The notes: a model not told the origin generated them from the letters alone. A stretch of DNA of 64,000 nucleotides from Pseudotabrizicola algicola (GCF_010915705.1 NZ_JAAIKE010000001.1:1276205-1340204), one strand, 5' to 3'. Numbered from the stretch's first letter, positions 17,588-27,235 are shown. Translations and numbers: made by a program.

Positions 17588-18409
17588 ATGTCAACAGGGC
17601 TTATGGCGGGCAAGCGCGGGCTGATCATGGGACTAGCCAATGACAAGTCCATTGCTTGGGGCATTGCCAAAACCCTTGCCGATCACGGGGCAGAACTTGC
17701 CTTTTCCTATCAGGGCGAGGCGCTGAAGAAGCGGGTCGAACCCTTGGCGGCCTCTTTGGGCGATGTGCGGCTCTTCGAATGCGATGTCGCAAGCGAAGAA
17801 AGCATGGATGCGCTGTTTTCCTGGCTGGAGTCGGAATGGGGCACCATCGACTTCGTGGTCCATGCCATCGGCTTTTCCGACAAGAACGAACTGCGCGGCC
17901 GCTATGTCGAAACATCGCGTGCCAATTTCCTGATGTCGATGGATATCTCCGTCTATTCCTTCACCGCGGTCTGCGCACGCGCGGCCAAACTCATGCCCAA
18001 GGGCGGCAGCCTGCTGACGCTGACCTATTACGGCGCCGAAAAGGTCATGCCGCATTACAACGTCATGGGCCTGTGCAAGGCCGCGCTCGAGGCATCGGTG
18101 AAATACATTGCCGAAGACCTCGGCAAGGACGGCATCCGCGTCAACGCCATCTCGGCGGGGCCGATCAAGACGCTTGCCGCCAGCGGCATCGGCGATTTCC
18201 GCTACATCATGAAGTGGAACGAGTTGAACTCGCCCCTGCGCCGCAACGTGACGCAGGAAGAAGTGGGCAAGGCCGCGCTCTACCTGCTCTCCGATCTCGG
18301 TTCTGGCACGACGGGCGAGAACCTGCACGTCGATGCAGGCTACCATGTGGTCGGCATGAAGGCGGTCGATGCGCCCGATATCGACGTGGTGACGGGGCGC
18401 AAAGAGTGA
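17588..18409 (+). CDS. fabI: Enoyl-[acyl-carrier-protein] reductase (NADH), FabI
   Basis: 273 residues, short-chain dehydrogenase fold. It reduces trans-2-enoyl-ACP in the last step of each fatty-acid elongation round. Landmarks are the FabI-type cofactor loop GLANDKSIAWGIA, FECDVASEE, VHAIGFSDKNEL and the catalytic Tyr-x6-Lys in YNVMGLCKAAL, followed by ISAGPIKTLAASGI. The ATG at 17588 is preceded by GAGGGA; another ATG lies five codons in. The stop overlaps the GTG of the LysE-type exporter gene. Confidence 0.95.
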   Translation: MSTGLMAGKRGLIMGLANDKSIAWGIAKTLADHGAELAFSYQGEALKKRVEPLAASLGDVRLFECDVASEESMDALFSWLESEWGTIDFVVHAIGFSDKNELRGRYVETSRANFLMSMDISVYSFTAVCARAAKLMPKGGSLLTLTYYGAEKVMPHYNVMGLCKAALEASVKYIAEDLGKDGIRVNAISAGPIKTLAASGIGDFRYIMKWNELNSPLRRNVTQEEVGKAALYLLSDLGSGTTGENLHVDAGYHVVGMKAVDAPDIDVVTGRKE

Positions 18410-19020
18410 CACTCGCAGCGCTCGCGACCGTCTGGTTCGTGCATCTGCTCGCAGCGGCCAGTCCGGGGCCTGCAATCCTGATGGCCGCACGCACCGGTGT
18501 CACCCAAGGCTTTGTCACTGGCATGTGGTTGTCGGTGGGCATCGGTCTGGGCGCGCTGTTCTGGGCGGTGGCGGCGCTCTTCGGGATGGCCACGCTGTTC
18601 CTGCTCGCCCCCTCGCTGCTCTGGGGGTTCAAGATTGCGGGCGGCCTGTTCCTGTGCTGGATCGCTTTCCAGATGTGGCGTCACGCGCCCGAGCCTCTCA
18701 GGATGACTGCTGACAACGAAGCCCCCCAAGGCCGGTTTTCGGCGCTGCGGCTCGGGCTGCTGACGCAATTGTCGAATCCCAAACCGGCGGTGTTTTTCGG
18801 CGCGGTCTTCGTCAACACCATCCCCGCCGGAACCAGCCTGCCCTGGATCGTTCTGATCCTCGGGCTGGTGTTTGTGAACGAGTTGGCCTGCACCATCGCG
18901 GTCGCACGCGCCTTCAGCCTCGAACACCCGCGCCGCTTCTACCAGCGGTTCAAAACCGTGATCGACCGCAGTTTTGGCGGTCTTCTTGCCCTGCTCGGCG
19001 CCAAGATCGCCGCAACCTGA
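18406..19020 (+). CDS. LysE/RhtB-family amino-acid exporter
   Basis: 204 residues with about six hydrophobic helices. The family N-terminal signature is present ([28 protein letters not shown], with the conserved SPGP), as is the central [20 protein letters not shown]. It should pump small amino acids or homoserine lactones out of the cell; the substrate cannot be told from sequence. Translation starts at a GTG overlapping the fabI stop (GTGA), and gpt follows 11 bases after its stop, so fabI–lysE–gpt form one unit. Confidence 0.9.
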   Translation: MTLAALATVWFVHLLAAASPGPAILMAARTGVTQGFVTGMWLSVGIGLGALFWAVAALFGMATLFLLAPSLLWGFKIAGGLFLCWIAFQMWRHAPEPLRMTADNEAPQGRFSALRLGLLTQLSNPKPAVFFGAVFVNTIPAGTSLPWIVLILGLVFVNELACTIAVARAFSLEHPRRFYQRFKTVIDRSFGGLLALLGAKIAAT

Positions 19021-19031
19021 AGGAGCCTGCC

Positions 19032-19535
19032 ATGAACGACCGCCTGCCACATGAAAAAGGCTTTCACGTCAGCTGGGACCAGATCCACCGCGACGCCCGC
19101 GCCTTGGCATGGCGTCTCGATGGAAAGGGCCCCGACAACGGCGCGTGGCGCGCGGTCGTCGGCATCACCCGTGGCGGTTTGGTCCCCGCAATGATCGTCA
19201 GCCGCGAGCTTGACATCCGCGTGGTCGACACGATCAGCGTCAAATCCTACAGCCACCAGTCGCAAACCGAGGCGCGCGTCATCAAATCGCCGCAAGCCGA
19301 ACTGATGGGCGATGGCACCGGCATCCTGATCGTCGACGATCTGGTCGACAGCGGCAAGACGCTGGAACTCGTGCGCAAGCTCTACCCCAACGCGCATTTC
19401 GCCACCGTCTATGCCAAACCCTCGGGCCGTCCGCAGGTGGATACCTATATCACCGAAGTCAGCCAGGACACCTGGATCTTCTTCCCGTGGGATATGGCCC
19501 TGCAATACGTCCAGCCCTATCGCGGCACCGACTGA
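19032..19535 (+). CDS. gpt: Xanthine-guanine phosphoribosyltransferase
   Basis: 167 residues. It salvages guanine and xanthine to GMP and XMP using phosphoribosyl pyrophosphate. The PRPP-binding loop is [17 protein letters not shown], the dimer and purine-binding segments are [12 protein letters not shown] and DTWIFFPWD, and a flexible [12 protein letters not shown] loop is present. GGAG lies upstream of the ATG at 19032. Length and motif order match the Gpt type rather than Hpt. Confidence 0.94.
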   Translation: MNDRLPHEKGFHVSWDQIHRDARALAWRLDGKGPDNGAWRAVVGITRGGLVPAMIVSRELDIRVVDTISVKSYSHQSQTEARVIKSPQAELMGDGTGILIVDDLVDSGKTLELVRKLYPNAHFATVYAKPSGRPQVDTYITEVSQDTWIFFPWDMALQYVQPYRGTD

Positions 19536-19540
19536 GCCCC

Positions 19541-19591
19541 CATTTTCTGTCTTCAAATATCCCACGGGGGTCCGGGGGTGTGAACCCCCCG
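19541..19591 (-). repeat. Dispersed GC-hairpin repeat with GGATATTT tail, copy A
   Basis: Read on the minus strand, a GGGGGG/CCCCC hairpin is followed by CGGACCCCCGTGGGATATTT and then a purine-rich tail ending GACAGAAAATG. Its layout closely matches the copy at 51708–51754. It lies between gpt and the downstream aminotransferase gene, opposite to the direction of both genes. Confidence 0.6.
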
Positions 19592-19619
19592 GTCCTGCCG
19601 CCAGCCAGAGGTGCGCCCG

Positions 19620-20813
19620 ATGACACTCCCGCTCAACCCTGCGATGGCCGCCACCGACGCCCCCCCCGTGATGGAGGCCCGGCGCTGGCTTACGGGCGTG
19701 GCCTTTCCGCCAAACCGGCCGCTGATCAACGTCAGCCAGGCCGCTCCGGTGGAGCCGCCGCCGCTTGCGCTGCGACAGGCGATTGCCGATGCCGCGCTGA
19801 GCGATGATGCCGCCCATCTTTACGGCCCCGTGCTGGGTCTGCCTGCGCTGCGCACCGAGATTGCTGACCAATGGTCACGCGCCTATGGCGGCGAGATTGC
19901 GGCGGATCAGGTTGCGATCACCCAGGGCTGCAACCAGGCCTTCACGGCAGTGATGTCGACCCTTGCCGGCGCGGGGGATGAGGTGATCCTGCCCACACCT
20001 TGGTACTTCAATCACAAGATGTGGCTCGACATGCAGGCGGTGCGGACCGTTCCGCTGGATACCGGCGCGACCCTGATCCCGGATGCCGAGGCCGCGCGCG
20101 CGCTGATCACCCCGAGAACCCGCGCCATCATACTGGTTTCCCCCAACAATCCGGGCGGGGTGGAATACCCTGCCGAGACTCTGGCAGCCTTTCGGGACCT
20201 GTGCCGCAGCCACGGGCTTTCGCTGATCGTGGATGAAACTTACCGCGATTTCGACAGCCGCCATGACGGGCAGACGGGCGGTCGCCCGCATGATCTGTTC
20301 CGCGATCCGGATTGGGCAGAGACGCTTGTCCATCTTTACAGCTTCTCGAAGGCTTACCGTCTGACGGGCCACAGGGTCGGCGCGATCGTCGCCAGTTCTG
20401 CCCGTCTGGCGGAGGTCGAGAAATTCCTTGATACGGTCGCGATCTGCCCCGGCCAGCTGGGCCAGATCGCCGCCCTTTGGGGCATGCGCAACCTTGGTGA
20501 CTGGGTGGCGGGCGAGCGCCGCGAAATCCTGTCGCGCCGGAAGGCCATGGTCGACGGGTTCGCCAAGCTCGACGGCTGGCAGCTTCTGGGCTGCGGAGCC
20601 TATTTTGCCTATGTCGAACACCCGTTCCCGCTTGCCTCGGATGCGCTTTGCAAACGGCTGGTGACCGAGGCATCACTTTTGATGTTGCCGGGCACCATGT
20701 TCCAGCCTGCGGGATCGGAGGCGGGCAAGCGCCAGATACGCATCGCCTTTGCCAATGTCGATGTGGCGGGGATTGATGCGCTGTTTGACCGGCTGAAGGC
20801 CTTTCGGCCCTGA
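19620..20813 (+). CDS. PLP-dependent aminotransferase (class I/II)
   Basis: 397 residues, fold type I. The PLP-binding lysine lies in YSFSKAYRLTGHRVG. The cofactor-phosphate and substrate sites are visible as HLYGPVLGLPALR, TQGCNQAF, SPNNPGG and VDETYRDF, and the C-terminal arginine is in KRQIRIAFANV. The amino-donor specificity is not evident. It differs clearly from the aspartate aminotransferase at 11.4 kb. The ATG at 19620 has AGAGGTG upstream. It stands alone between gpt and ppiD, with an intergenic repeat before it. Confidence 0.88.
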   Translation: MTLPLNPAMAATDAPPVMEARRWLTGVAFPPNRPLINVSQAAPVEPPPLALRQAIADAALSDDAAHLYGPVLGLPALRTEIADQWSRAYGGEIAADQVAITQGCNQAFTAVMSTLAGAGDEVILPTPWYFNHKMWLDMQAVRTVPLDTGATLIPDAEAARALITPRTRAIILVSPNNPGGVEYPAETLAAFRDLCRSHGLSLIVDETYRDFDSRHDGQTGGRPHDLFRDPDWAETLVHLYSFSKAYRLTGHRVGAIVASSARLAEVEKFLDTVAICPGQLGQIAALWGMRNLGDWVAGERREILSRRKAMVDGFAKLDGWQLLGCGAYFAYVEHPFPLASDALCKRLVTEASLLMLPGTMFQPAGSEAGKRQIRIAFANVDVAGIDALFDRLKAFRP

Positions 20814-20902
20814 TGCGCCGCCCGCCTTGGTGTCGCGCGCCTCTTGTTCCCCCATGCCTTAGCGCATAGACAGTCGCAAAGCAGGTTCCAAAGGGTCGGA
20901 TC

Positions 20903-22771
20903 ATGGCAAAAGACAGCGAAGACACCCCGCGCAAAAAGGGCAAGGGCAACCAGATTGTGGTCTGGGTGCTGATGGCCATGCTTGTCGTGGGTCTGGGCGG
21001 TTTTGGCGTGACCAACTTTGGCGGCGGGCTGACCAGCATCGGCCGCGTAGGCGATCGCGAGATCGACACCAACACCTATGCACGCGCCCTGCAGCAAGAG
21101 CTTTCGGCGCTTTCCGCCCAGTTTGGCCGCAACATTCCTCTGTCGCAGGCGCAGAGCCTTGGCATCGACCGGCAGGTGCTGCAGACGCTTGTCGCACAGA
21201 CCGCGCTGGACAATGAAGCCGCGCGCGTCCGGCTCTCGGTGGGCGATGCCGTGGTCGCGCAGACCATCACCAATTCGCCTGCGTTCCAGGGCACGGCAGG
21301 CCGGTTTGACCGCGACACCTACCGCTTTACGCTCAGCCGCAACAATCTGACGGAAAGCGCCTATGAAGCAACGCTGCGGGCCGATCTGGCGCGCCAGTTG
21401 CTGACAGGCGCAGTCGCAGGCGGCTTTGTCGCCCCCGCCCCTCTGACCGATACGCTGTATGACTGGGTGGGCGAGCGTCGCGGGTTTTCCTTGCTGCGCC
21501 TGACCGAAGAGGACCTTGCCGCCCCGCTGCCAGAGCCGGGCGAAGAGGCTCTGACCGCCTTTTACGAGGCCAATCTGGACCGGTTCACCGCGCCCGAGGC
21601 CAAGCGCATCCGTTACGCCGCGCTTTTGCCCGATGCGATTGCGGCGGATCAACCGGTGGATGAAGCCACCTTGCGCCGCATGTATGACGCCCGCATCGCC
21701 GATTTCGTGCAGCCGGAACGCCGTCTGGTCGAACGCTTGGTCTACCCTTCTGCCGAAGCTGCGGCCGAGGCGATGGCCCGCATCGAGGCAGGCGAGGCTT
21801 TCGAGACGCTGGTGGCCGAACGGGGTCTGGACCTTGAGGACATCGACCTTGGCGATGTCTCGCGCGAGGAACTGGGCGCCGCCGCAGACGCCGTCTTTGC
21901 CTTGGAAGAGCCCGGCGTTGTCGGTCCCTTCGACAGCACGCTCGGCCCTGCCCTGTTCCGGATGAACGCCATTCTGGCGGCGCAGGAGATCGACTTCGAT
22001 GCAGCGCGTCCCGACCTCGCCATCGAGATTCAGGCCGATGCGGCCCGCCGCGTGATCGCGGGGCGGGTCGAGGCGATTGACGACATGCTTGCCGGTGGCT
22101 CGACTTTGGAGGAAGTGGCCGCCGAACAGGGCATGACGATCGACACCGTCGATTATGTCGCCGCGCAAAGCGCCCCCGAGGGGATCGCGGCCTATCCGGC
22201 CTTCCGCACCGCCGCCGATAACCTTGCCGAAGGGGATTTCCCGCAGGCCGTTTTGTTGGCGGATGGCGGTGTGGTGGCGATGGAATTCGTCGAGGTCGTG
22301 CCTGCCGCCCCCATCCCGTTTGAAACCGTGCGCGACGATGTTCTTGCCGCCTACACCGCCGATGCAACCGCAAAAGCCCTGGCCGAACGCGCCGTCGAGG
22401 TGAAGGCCGCTGTCGAGGCGGGGGCCTCGCTCGGGGCTTATGGCATTGTGCAGCGCACCGCCAATATCGCCCGCGAAGGCTTTGTCGAGGACGCCCCTCC
22501 CGCGCTGATGCAGGCGGTTTTTGCCATGTCCCCCGGTGATTTGCGGGTGATCGAGGGGCCGGAGTTCATCGGTGTGGTGCGGCTGGACGAGATTCGGCCC
22601 GCCGCGCAGGAAGGCGAGGACGTGGCGGCGATCAAGGCGTCGATTGCGGCGCAGGTCGAACAGGCGCTTGCACAGGATGCCTTGCAACTGTTCTCGAGCG
22701 CCCTGACCGAAGAGGCGGGCATCTATCTTGACCAATCCGCCATCAACGCAGTTCACGCCCAATTCAACTGA
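20903..22771 (+). CDS. ppiD: Periplasmic folding chaperone / peptidyl-prolyl isomerase PpiD
   Basis: 622 residues. There is an N-terminal cytoplasmic tail (MAKDSEDTPRKKGKG), one membrane helix at about 17–40, then a large periplasmic SurA-N-like region (VLQTLVAQTALDNEAARVRLSV) and a PPIC-type parvulin domain around residues 260–370. It should be a SecYEG-associated chaperone anchored in the inner membrane. Two regions (about 170–250 and 380–600) give the long all-helical wrap seen in PpiD/SurA relatives. trpE follows 45 bases downstream on the same strand. Confidence 0.9.
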   Translation: MAKDSEDTPRKKGKGNQIVVWVLMAMLVVGLGGFGVTNFGGGLTSIGRVGDREIDTNTYARALQQELSALSAQFGRNIPLSQAQSLGIDRQVLQTLVAQTALDNEAARVRLSVGDAVVAQTITNSPAFQGTAGRFDRDTYRFTLSRNNLTESAYEATLRADLARQLLTGAVAGGFVAPAPLTDTLYDWVGERRGFSLLRLTEEDLAAPLPEPGEEALTAFYEANLDRFTAPEAKRIRYAALLPDAIAADQPVDEATLRRMYDARIADFVQPERRLVERLVYPSAEAAAEAMARIEAGEAFETLVAERGLDLEDIDLGDVSREELGAAADAVFALEEPGVVGPFDSTLGPALFRMNAILAAQEIDFDAARPDLAIEIQADAARRVIAGRVEAIDDMLAGGSTLEEVAAEQGMTIDTVDYVAAQSAPEGIAAYPAFRTAADNLAEGDFPQAVLLADGGVVAMEFVEVVPAAPIPFETVRDDVLAAYTADATAKALAERAVEVKAAVEAGASLGAYGIVQRTANIAREGFVEDAPPALMQAVFAMSPGDLRVIEGPEFIGVVRLDEIRPAAQEGEDVAAIKASIAAQVEQALAQDALQLFSSALTEEAGIYLDQSAINAVHAQFN

Positions 22772-22815
22772 CCCGTCCCCTGCCCTTTGCCACCCCAGAC
22801 CGAAGGCCCTGACCG

Positions 22816-24324
22816 ATGATCCTTTCCCCCGGCTTTGAAGAGTTCGAGCGTAACTGGAGCGCGGGAAAGAACCAGTTGGTCTGGGTTCGTCTGGCGGCCG
22901 ATCTGGATACGCCTGTCAGCCTGATGCTCAAACTGGGCGAGGCGCGGCCCGATACCTTCATGCTGGAATCGGTCACCGGCGGCGAGGTGCGGGGGCGTTA
23001 TTCCATCGTCGGGATGAAACCCGATCTGATCTGGCGCTGCCATGGCGCGGAGTCGCAGATCAACCGCGAGGCACGTTATGACGCGGGCGCCTTCCATCCG
23101 CTGGAGGGGCATCCGTTGGAAACGCTGCGCGCGCTGATTGCCGAATGTGCCATCGACATGCCCGAGGGGCTGCCTGCGGTGGCGGCGGGGCTATTCGGCT
23201 ATCTGGGCTATGACATGATCCGGCTGGTCGAACACCTGCCCAACGTGAATCCCGACCCGCTGGGCCTGCCGGATGCGGTGCTGATGCGCCCCACCGTCAT
23301 CGCGGTTCTTGACGGGGTCAAGGGAGAGGTGACGCTCGTCTCGCCCGCATGGGCCAGCAGCGGCCTGTCGGCCCGCGCCGCCTATGCACAGGCAGCCGAA
23401 CGGGTGATGGACGCGTTGCGCGATCTGGACCGCGCGCCGCCCGCTCAGCGCGATCTGGGCGAGGCAGCACCTGTGGGCGAGGCCGTATCCAACTTCACGC
23501 ACGAGGGCTACAAGCAGGCGGTCGAGAAGGCCAAGGATTACATCCGCGCGGGCGATATCTTTCAGGTCGTGCCGAGCCAGAGATGGGCGCAGCGGTTCGA
23601 ACTGCCGCCTTTTGCCCTCTATCGGTCATTGCGGCGCACCAACCCGTCGCCCTTCCTGTTCTTTTTCAACTTCGGTGGCTTTCAGGTCGTCGGGGCCAGC
23701 CCCGAAATCCTCGTCCGGCTGCGCGATGGCGAGGTGACGATCCGTCCCATCGCAGGCACCCGCAAGCGCGGCGAAACACCGGAAGAAGACAAGGCGCTGG
23801 AGCTTGATCTGCTGGCGGACAAGAAGGAACTGGCCGAGCATCTGATGCTGCTGGATCTGGGCCGCAACGATGTGGGCCGCGTCGCGAAGGTCGGGACCGT
23901 GCATCCGACCGAGAAGTTCACGATCGAGCGCTACAGCCACGTCATGCACATCGTCAGCAACGTGGTCGGCCAGATCAAGGATGGGGAAGACGCGCTGTCG
24001 GCCCTGCTGGCCGGATTGCCCGCGGGGACCGTTTCGGGCGCACCCAAGGTTCGGGCGATGGAAATCATCGACGAGCTGGAGCCGGAAAAGCGCGGCGTCT
24101 ATGGCGGCGGCGTCGGATACTTTGCGGCGAATGGCGAGATGGATTTCTGTATCGCCCTGCGCACGGCGGTGCTGAAGGACGAGACGCTCTATGTGCAGGC
24201 GGGCGGCGGCGTGGTCTTTGACAGCGACCCCGAGGCCGAGTTCCAGGAGACCGTGAACAAATCCCGTGCATTGCGCCGTGCCGCCGAGGATGCGGGTCTC
24301 TTTGCGCGGCAGGGCAATCGCTGA
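22816..24324 (+). CDS. trpE: Anthranilate synthase component I
   Basis: 502 residues. It converts chorismate and ammonia to anthranilate with the TrpG glutaminase. The N-terminal regulatory part has LLES-type residues LESVTGGEVRGRYSIVG, where tryptophan binds. The catalytic half contains FQVVPSQRW, IRPIAGTRKRG, LLDLGRNDVGRV, GTVSGAPKVRAMEIIDELE and GGGVGYFAANGEMDF. trpG, trpD and trpC are not adjacent; the next gene downstream is a periplasmic protease. No attenuator could be identified in the short gap from ppiD. Confidence 0.96.
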   Translation: MILSPGFEEFERNWSAGKNQLVWVRLAADLDTPVSLMLKLGEARPDTFMLESVTGGEVRGRYSIVGMKPDLIWRCHGAESQINREARYDAGAFHPLEGHPLETLRALIAECAIDMPEGLPAVAAGLFGYLGYDMIRLVEHLPNVNPDPLGLPDAVLMRPTVIAVLDGVKGEVTLVSPAWASSGLSARAAYAQAAERVMDALRDLDRAPPAQRDLGEAAPVGEAVSNFTHEGYKQAVEKAKDYIRAGDIFQVVPSQRWAQRFELPPFALYRSLRRTNPSPFLFFFNFGGFQVVGASPEILVRLRDGEVTIRPIAGTRKRGETPEEDKALELDLLADKKELAEHLMLLDLGRNDVGRVAKVGTVHPTEKFTIERYSHVMHIVSNVVGQIKDGEDALSALLAGLPAGTVSGAPKVRAMEIIDELEPEKRGVYGGGVGYFAANGEMDFCIALRTAVLKDETLYVQAGGGVVFDSDPEAEFQETVNKSRALRRAAEDAGLFARQGNR

Positions 24325-24492
24325 ACGCGCAGCGCCGCAGGGAACACGGCTTTATCACAAGGCTTTGAGGGATCGTAACAGGGTTTGCATTGCGCTCGGC
24401 AACGCTTACCTGATGATATGCTACAGCTGCTGGCGACCCGGCGCGGATGTTCGCGCCACGGGCCTGCCGTCCAAACGAAGAGGAGTTCGGGA

Positions 24493-25968
24493 GTGCAGTC
24501 CAAAGCCACCACTTATTCTGCCCATCCGGGTTTTGGTGCGCGCAGTCGCGCCACACTGATGGCACTGGGTCTTGGCCTAGCTCTGGCCTTGGGTCAGGCG
24601 CAGGGGGCCTTTGCCCGCGCGCCAGACAGCTTTGCCGATCTGGCGCAACAGATCAGCCCGTCGGTGGTCAACATCACCACTTCGGCCGTGGTTTCAGGGC
24701 CGACATCCGGCGGCCCCATCGTGCCGGAAGGCAGCCCGTTCGAGGATTTCTTCCGCGATTTCATGGACCGCAACAACCGGGGTGGCGAAAGCGCGCCGCG
24801 CCGGTCCGAGGCGCTTGGCTCGGGCTTTGTGATCTCGGAGGACGGCTATATCGTCACCAACAACCACGTCATCGAAAATGCCGACGAGATCGAGATCGAG
24901 TTCTTTTCCGGCACCCGCCTGAAGGCCAAGCTGGTCGGCACCGACCCCAAGACCGACATCGCCCTGCTGAAGGTCGAAAGCGCGACTCCCCTGCCCTACG
25001 TCACCTTCGGCAATTCGGACCTGAGCCGTGTGGGCGATTGGGTGGTTGCCATGGGCAACCCGCTGGGTCAGGGCTTTTCCGTCAGCGCGGGCATCGTTTC
25101 GGCCCGCAACCGCGCGCTGTCGGGCACATATGATGACTACATCCAGACCGACGCAGCGATCAACCGCGGCAACTCTGGCGGGCCGCTGTTCAACATGGAC
25201 GGTCAGGTGATCGGGGTGAACACCGCCATTCTGTCACCCAACGGCGGCTCGATCGGGATTGGTTTCTCGATGGCATCCAATGTGGTGACCAAAGTCGTCG
25301 ACCAGTTGAAAGAGTTCGGGGAAACCCGTCGCGGCTGGCTGGGCGTGCGTATTCAGGACGTGACCCCCGATGTGGCTGAAGCGATGGGTCTGAGCGAGGC
25401 GGCGGGCGCGCTGGTGACGGATGTGCCGGACGGGCCTGCGAAGGATTCGGGCATTGTGGCGGGTGATGTCATCACCCAGTTCGCGGGACAGCCCGTGCGC
25501 GACACCCGTGATCTGACTCGCCGCGTCGCCGACAGCCCGGTGGGCGAAGCGGTTCCGGTGATCGTGCAGCGTGATGGCAAGACCGAAACGCTGCAGGTCA
25601 CGCTTGGCCGCCGTGAAGAGGCCGAAGCCGCCGAAGTGCGCCCCGCTGCCGCCACCCCGGCAGAGCCGCAAGAGGCCGAAATCCTCGGGATGACCCTGTC
25701 ACCCGTCACAGATGCGCTGAAACAGTCGCTCGGCCTGCCTGCCGATGCCGAAGGTCTGGTTGTCGGAACCGTAGACCCGACCTCGGAAGCCTTTGCCAAG
25801 GGCCTGCGCGAGGGGGATGTCATCACCGAGGCCGGGCAACAAAAGGTGGTGCGGATCAAGGACCTTGAAGATCGCATCACCGAGGCAACCGATGCAGGGC
25901 GCAAATCCATTCTGTTGCTGGTGCGCCGTGCCGGGGATCCGCGCTTTGTGGCGCTTGGCATCGAATGA
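24493..25968 (+). CDS. degP: DegP/Do-family periplasmic serine protease
   Basis: 491 residues. A signal peptide (to about residue 42, ending GAFARA) is followed by a trypsin-like domain with the triad His125 (TNNHVIEN), Asp155 (PKTDIALL) and Ser228 (RGNSGGPLF). Two PDZ domains follow, at about residues 290–375 (GWLGVRIQDVTPDVAEAMGL) and 400–485. It degrades and chaperones misfolded envelope proteins. Translation starts at GTG 24493, with AGGAG seven bases upstream. It is followed by a strong terminator. Confidence 0.95.
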   Translation: MQSKATTYSAHPGFGARSRATLMALGLGLALALGQAQGAFARAPDSFADLAQQISPSVVNITTSAVVSGPTSGGPIVPEGSPFEDFFRDFMDRNNRGGESAPRRSEALGSGFVISEDGYIVTNNHVIENADEIEIEFFSGTRLKAKLVGTDPKTDIALLKVESATPLPYVTFGNSDLSRVGDWVVAMGNPLGQGFSVSAGIVSARNRALSGTYDDYIQTDAAINRGNSGGPLFNMDGQVIGVNTAILSPNGGSIGIGFSMASNVVTKVVDQLKEFGETRRGWLGVRIQDVTPDVAEAMGLSEAAGALVTDVPDGPAKDSGIVAGDVITQFAGQPVRDTRDLTRRVADSPVGEAVPVIVQRDGKTETLQVTLGRREEAEAAEVRPAAATPAEPQEAEILGMTLSPVTDALKQSLGLPADAEGLVVGTVDPTSEAFAKGLREGDVITEAGQQKVVRIKDLEDRITEATDAGRKSILLLVRRAGDPRFVALGIE

Positions 25969-26000
25969 CGGTCTGACCGTTTCAATCAGAAACAGCAAAT

Positions 26001-26029
26001 GCGCGGCAGCAGTGCCGCGCGTTTTTTTT
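26001..26029 (+). terminator. Intrinsic terminator after the DegP-type gene
   Basis: GCGCGGCA and TGCCGCGC form an eight-pair stem with a GCAG loop, directly followed by G and eight T residues. It lies 32 bases past the degP stop and just before the 3' end of the opposing HD-domain gene. Confidence 0.92.
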
Positions 26030-26042
26030 CATGCCCGAACCT

Positions 26043-26696
26043 TCAGAAAAACGTCGCCGCGCCGCCGATCTCGCGCAAAAGACGCGAGCGAAAACTCGCC
26101 ATCCATTCGGCGCGCTCTGCCGCCATCGCGCGGCCGGTCGGGGTTTGCATGGTCTGGGCGATGCGGAACAGCTTCACCTCCAGATGATCCAGGGCATAGG
26201 CCCTGTCGTCGAGCGGGCGGCCTTGCGCCAGCGGGTCCTCGGGGTGCCAAAGCGCGCCCCCCAGCGCCCCCGCCACGGCAAACATGCGGGCAAGACCGAT
26301 CGCCCCGAGCGCCTCCAACCTGTCAGCATCTTGCAACACGCGGGCTTCTGCACTTTGCGGGGGAATGCCGGCAGAAAAACTGTGCGCGGCAATCGCATGC
26401 GTCACCAGCGCGATGCGCGTGGCAGGCCAGCCCTGCGCCCTGAGCCAATCGGCTGCGGCCTTGGCTGACAGCGCTGAGGCCTCGCTCCGGTTCGGCGCGT
26501 CCTTGGGCAGATTGACCGCGTCATGGAAGATCACCGCCATCTGCAACGCCTCGCGGTCAAGCTGCGGCTCATCCTGCATGATCTGCTGGCAGTTGGCCCA
26601 AACCCGGTCGATATGCCCCAGATCATGGGCGGCATCGGGGCAGCCTGCCCAAAGCCGGATCAGTTCGGCCCGTGCGGCCTGTGCAATATCCGTCAT
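26043..26696 (-). CDS. HD-domain phosphohydrolase
   Basis: 217 residues. The metal-binding HD superfamily motifs appear in order: AAHDLGHIDRVW (first His), VIFHDAVN (the HD pair), THAIAAHSFSAG (further His ligands) and DADRLEALGAIG (final Asp). This resembles YedJ/YpgQ-type nucleotide phosphohydrolases rather than (p)ppGpp enzymes; the substrate is unknown. The ATG overlaps the stop of the upstream lipoprotein gene (ATGA). It is convergent with degP, with the terminator between them. Confidence 0.88.
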   Translation of the reverse strand: MTDIAQAARAELIRLWAGCPDAAHDLGHIDRVWANCQQIMQDEPQLDREALQMAVIFHDAVNLPKDAPNRSEASALSAKAAADWLRAQGWPATRIALVTHAIAAHSFSAGIPPQSAEARVLQDADRLEALGAIGLARMFAVAGALGGALWHPEDPLAQGRPLDDRAYALDHLEVKLFRIAQTMQTPTGRAMAAERAEWMASFRSRLLREIGGAATFF

Positions 26697-27235
26697 CTCT
26701 TCTTAAGGTCCACGGTGACAAGCCCGAGTTCGCGCGCCGCGGTCAGCGACAGGCGGTCGCTTTCAAGGCCGCGCTCGGCCTGAAAACGGCGCAGGGCAGA
26801 GCGGGTGGGAAAATCCATCTCTCCGGTCAAAGGCAGCACATAAAAGCCCCGCGCCTTCAGCGCACGTTGCAGGCTGGCGATGAAATCCACCGTCATCTCT
26901 TGCGGACAGGGGCTGCGGAACCAGATCTCCTCGCGCTCCTGCACGATCTTTTGCCGGATTTCCGAACGGAACACCGCCGGAGACAGGACGGTGCCATCGG
27001 GACCACGCCGGGCATCCGAAACCATGACTTGTTCGGTCACCGTCTCGATCACCATGGGCGTCACATCAGAGGCCCAACATTCCCCCTCCGCGCTCTTCGG
27101 AGGACCGGGAACCGTCAACCGGACCAGATCGGCAGACAGATCAGCGCGGCCCGGCGCTTCGGGCACGGCCGTGCTTTGGCAGGCGACAAGGAAAATCGCT
27201 GCCCCGAACAGGGTCAAAGACGCGCTGCGCATCAT
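26693..27235 (-). CDS. Lipoprotein with peptidoglycan-binding domain
   Basis: 180 residues. A lipoprotein signal peptide ends at FLVAC near residue 19. The C-terminal ~65 residues form a PG_binding_1-type helical domain (FIASLQRALKARGFYVLPLTGEMDFPTRSALRRFQAERGL), which binds peptidoglycan. The middle part holds two cysteines (GECWASDV, FRSPCPQ) that could form a disulfide. The first two codons are both ATG (27235 and 27232) and the ribosome site is weak. It is translationally coupled to the HD hydrolase gene, an unexplained pairing of an envelope and a cytosolic protein. Confidence 0.82.
   Translation of the reverse strand: MMRSASLTLFGAAIFLVACQSTAVPEAPGRADLSADLVRLTVPGPPKSAEGECWASDVTPMVIETVTEQVMVSDARRGPDGTVLSPAVFRSEIRQKIVQEREEIWFRSPCPQEMTVDFIASLQRALKARGFYVLPLTGEMDFPTRSALRRFQAERGLESDRLSLTAARELGLVTVDLKKR

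Noticed and set aside
20609..22762. Very long open frame (717 codons) opposite ppiD
   Set aside because: It is the antisense shadow of the ppiD gene in high-GC DNA: composition is His/Arg/Gly-rich with no domain pattern, and the plus-strand protein has a clear signal anchor and chaperone motifs.
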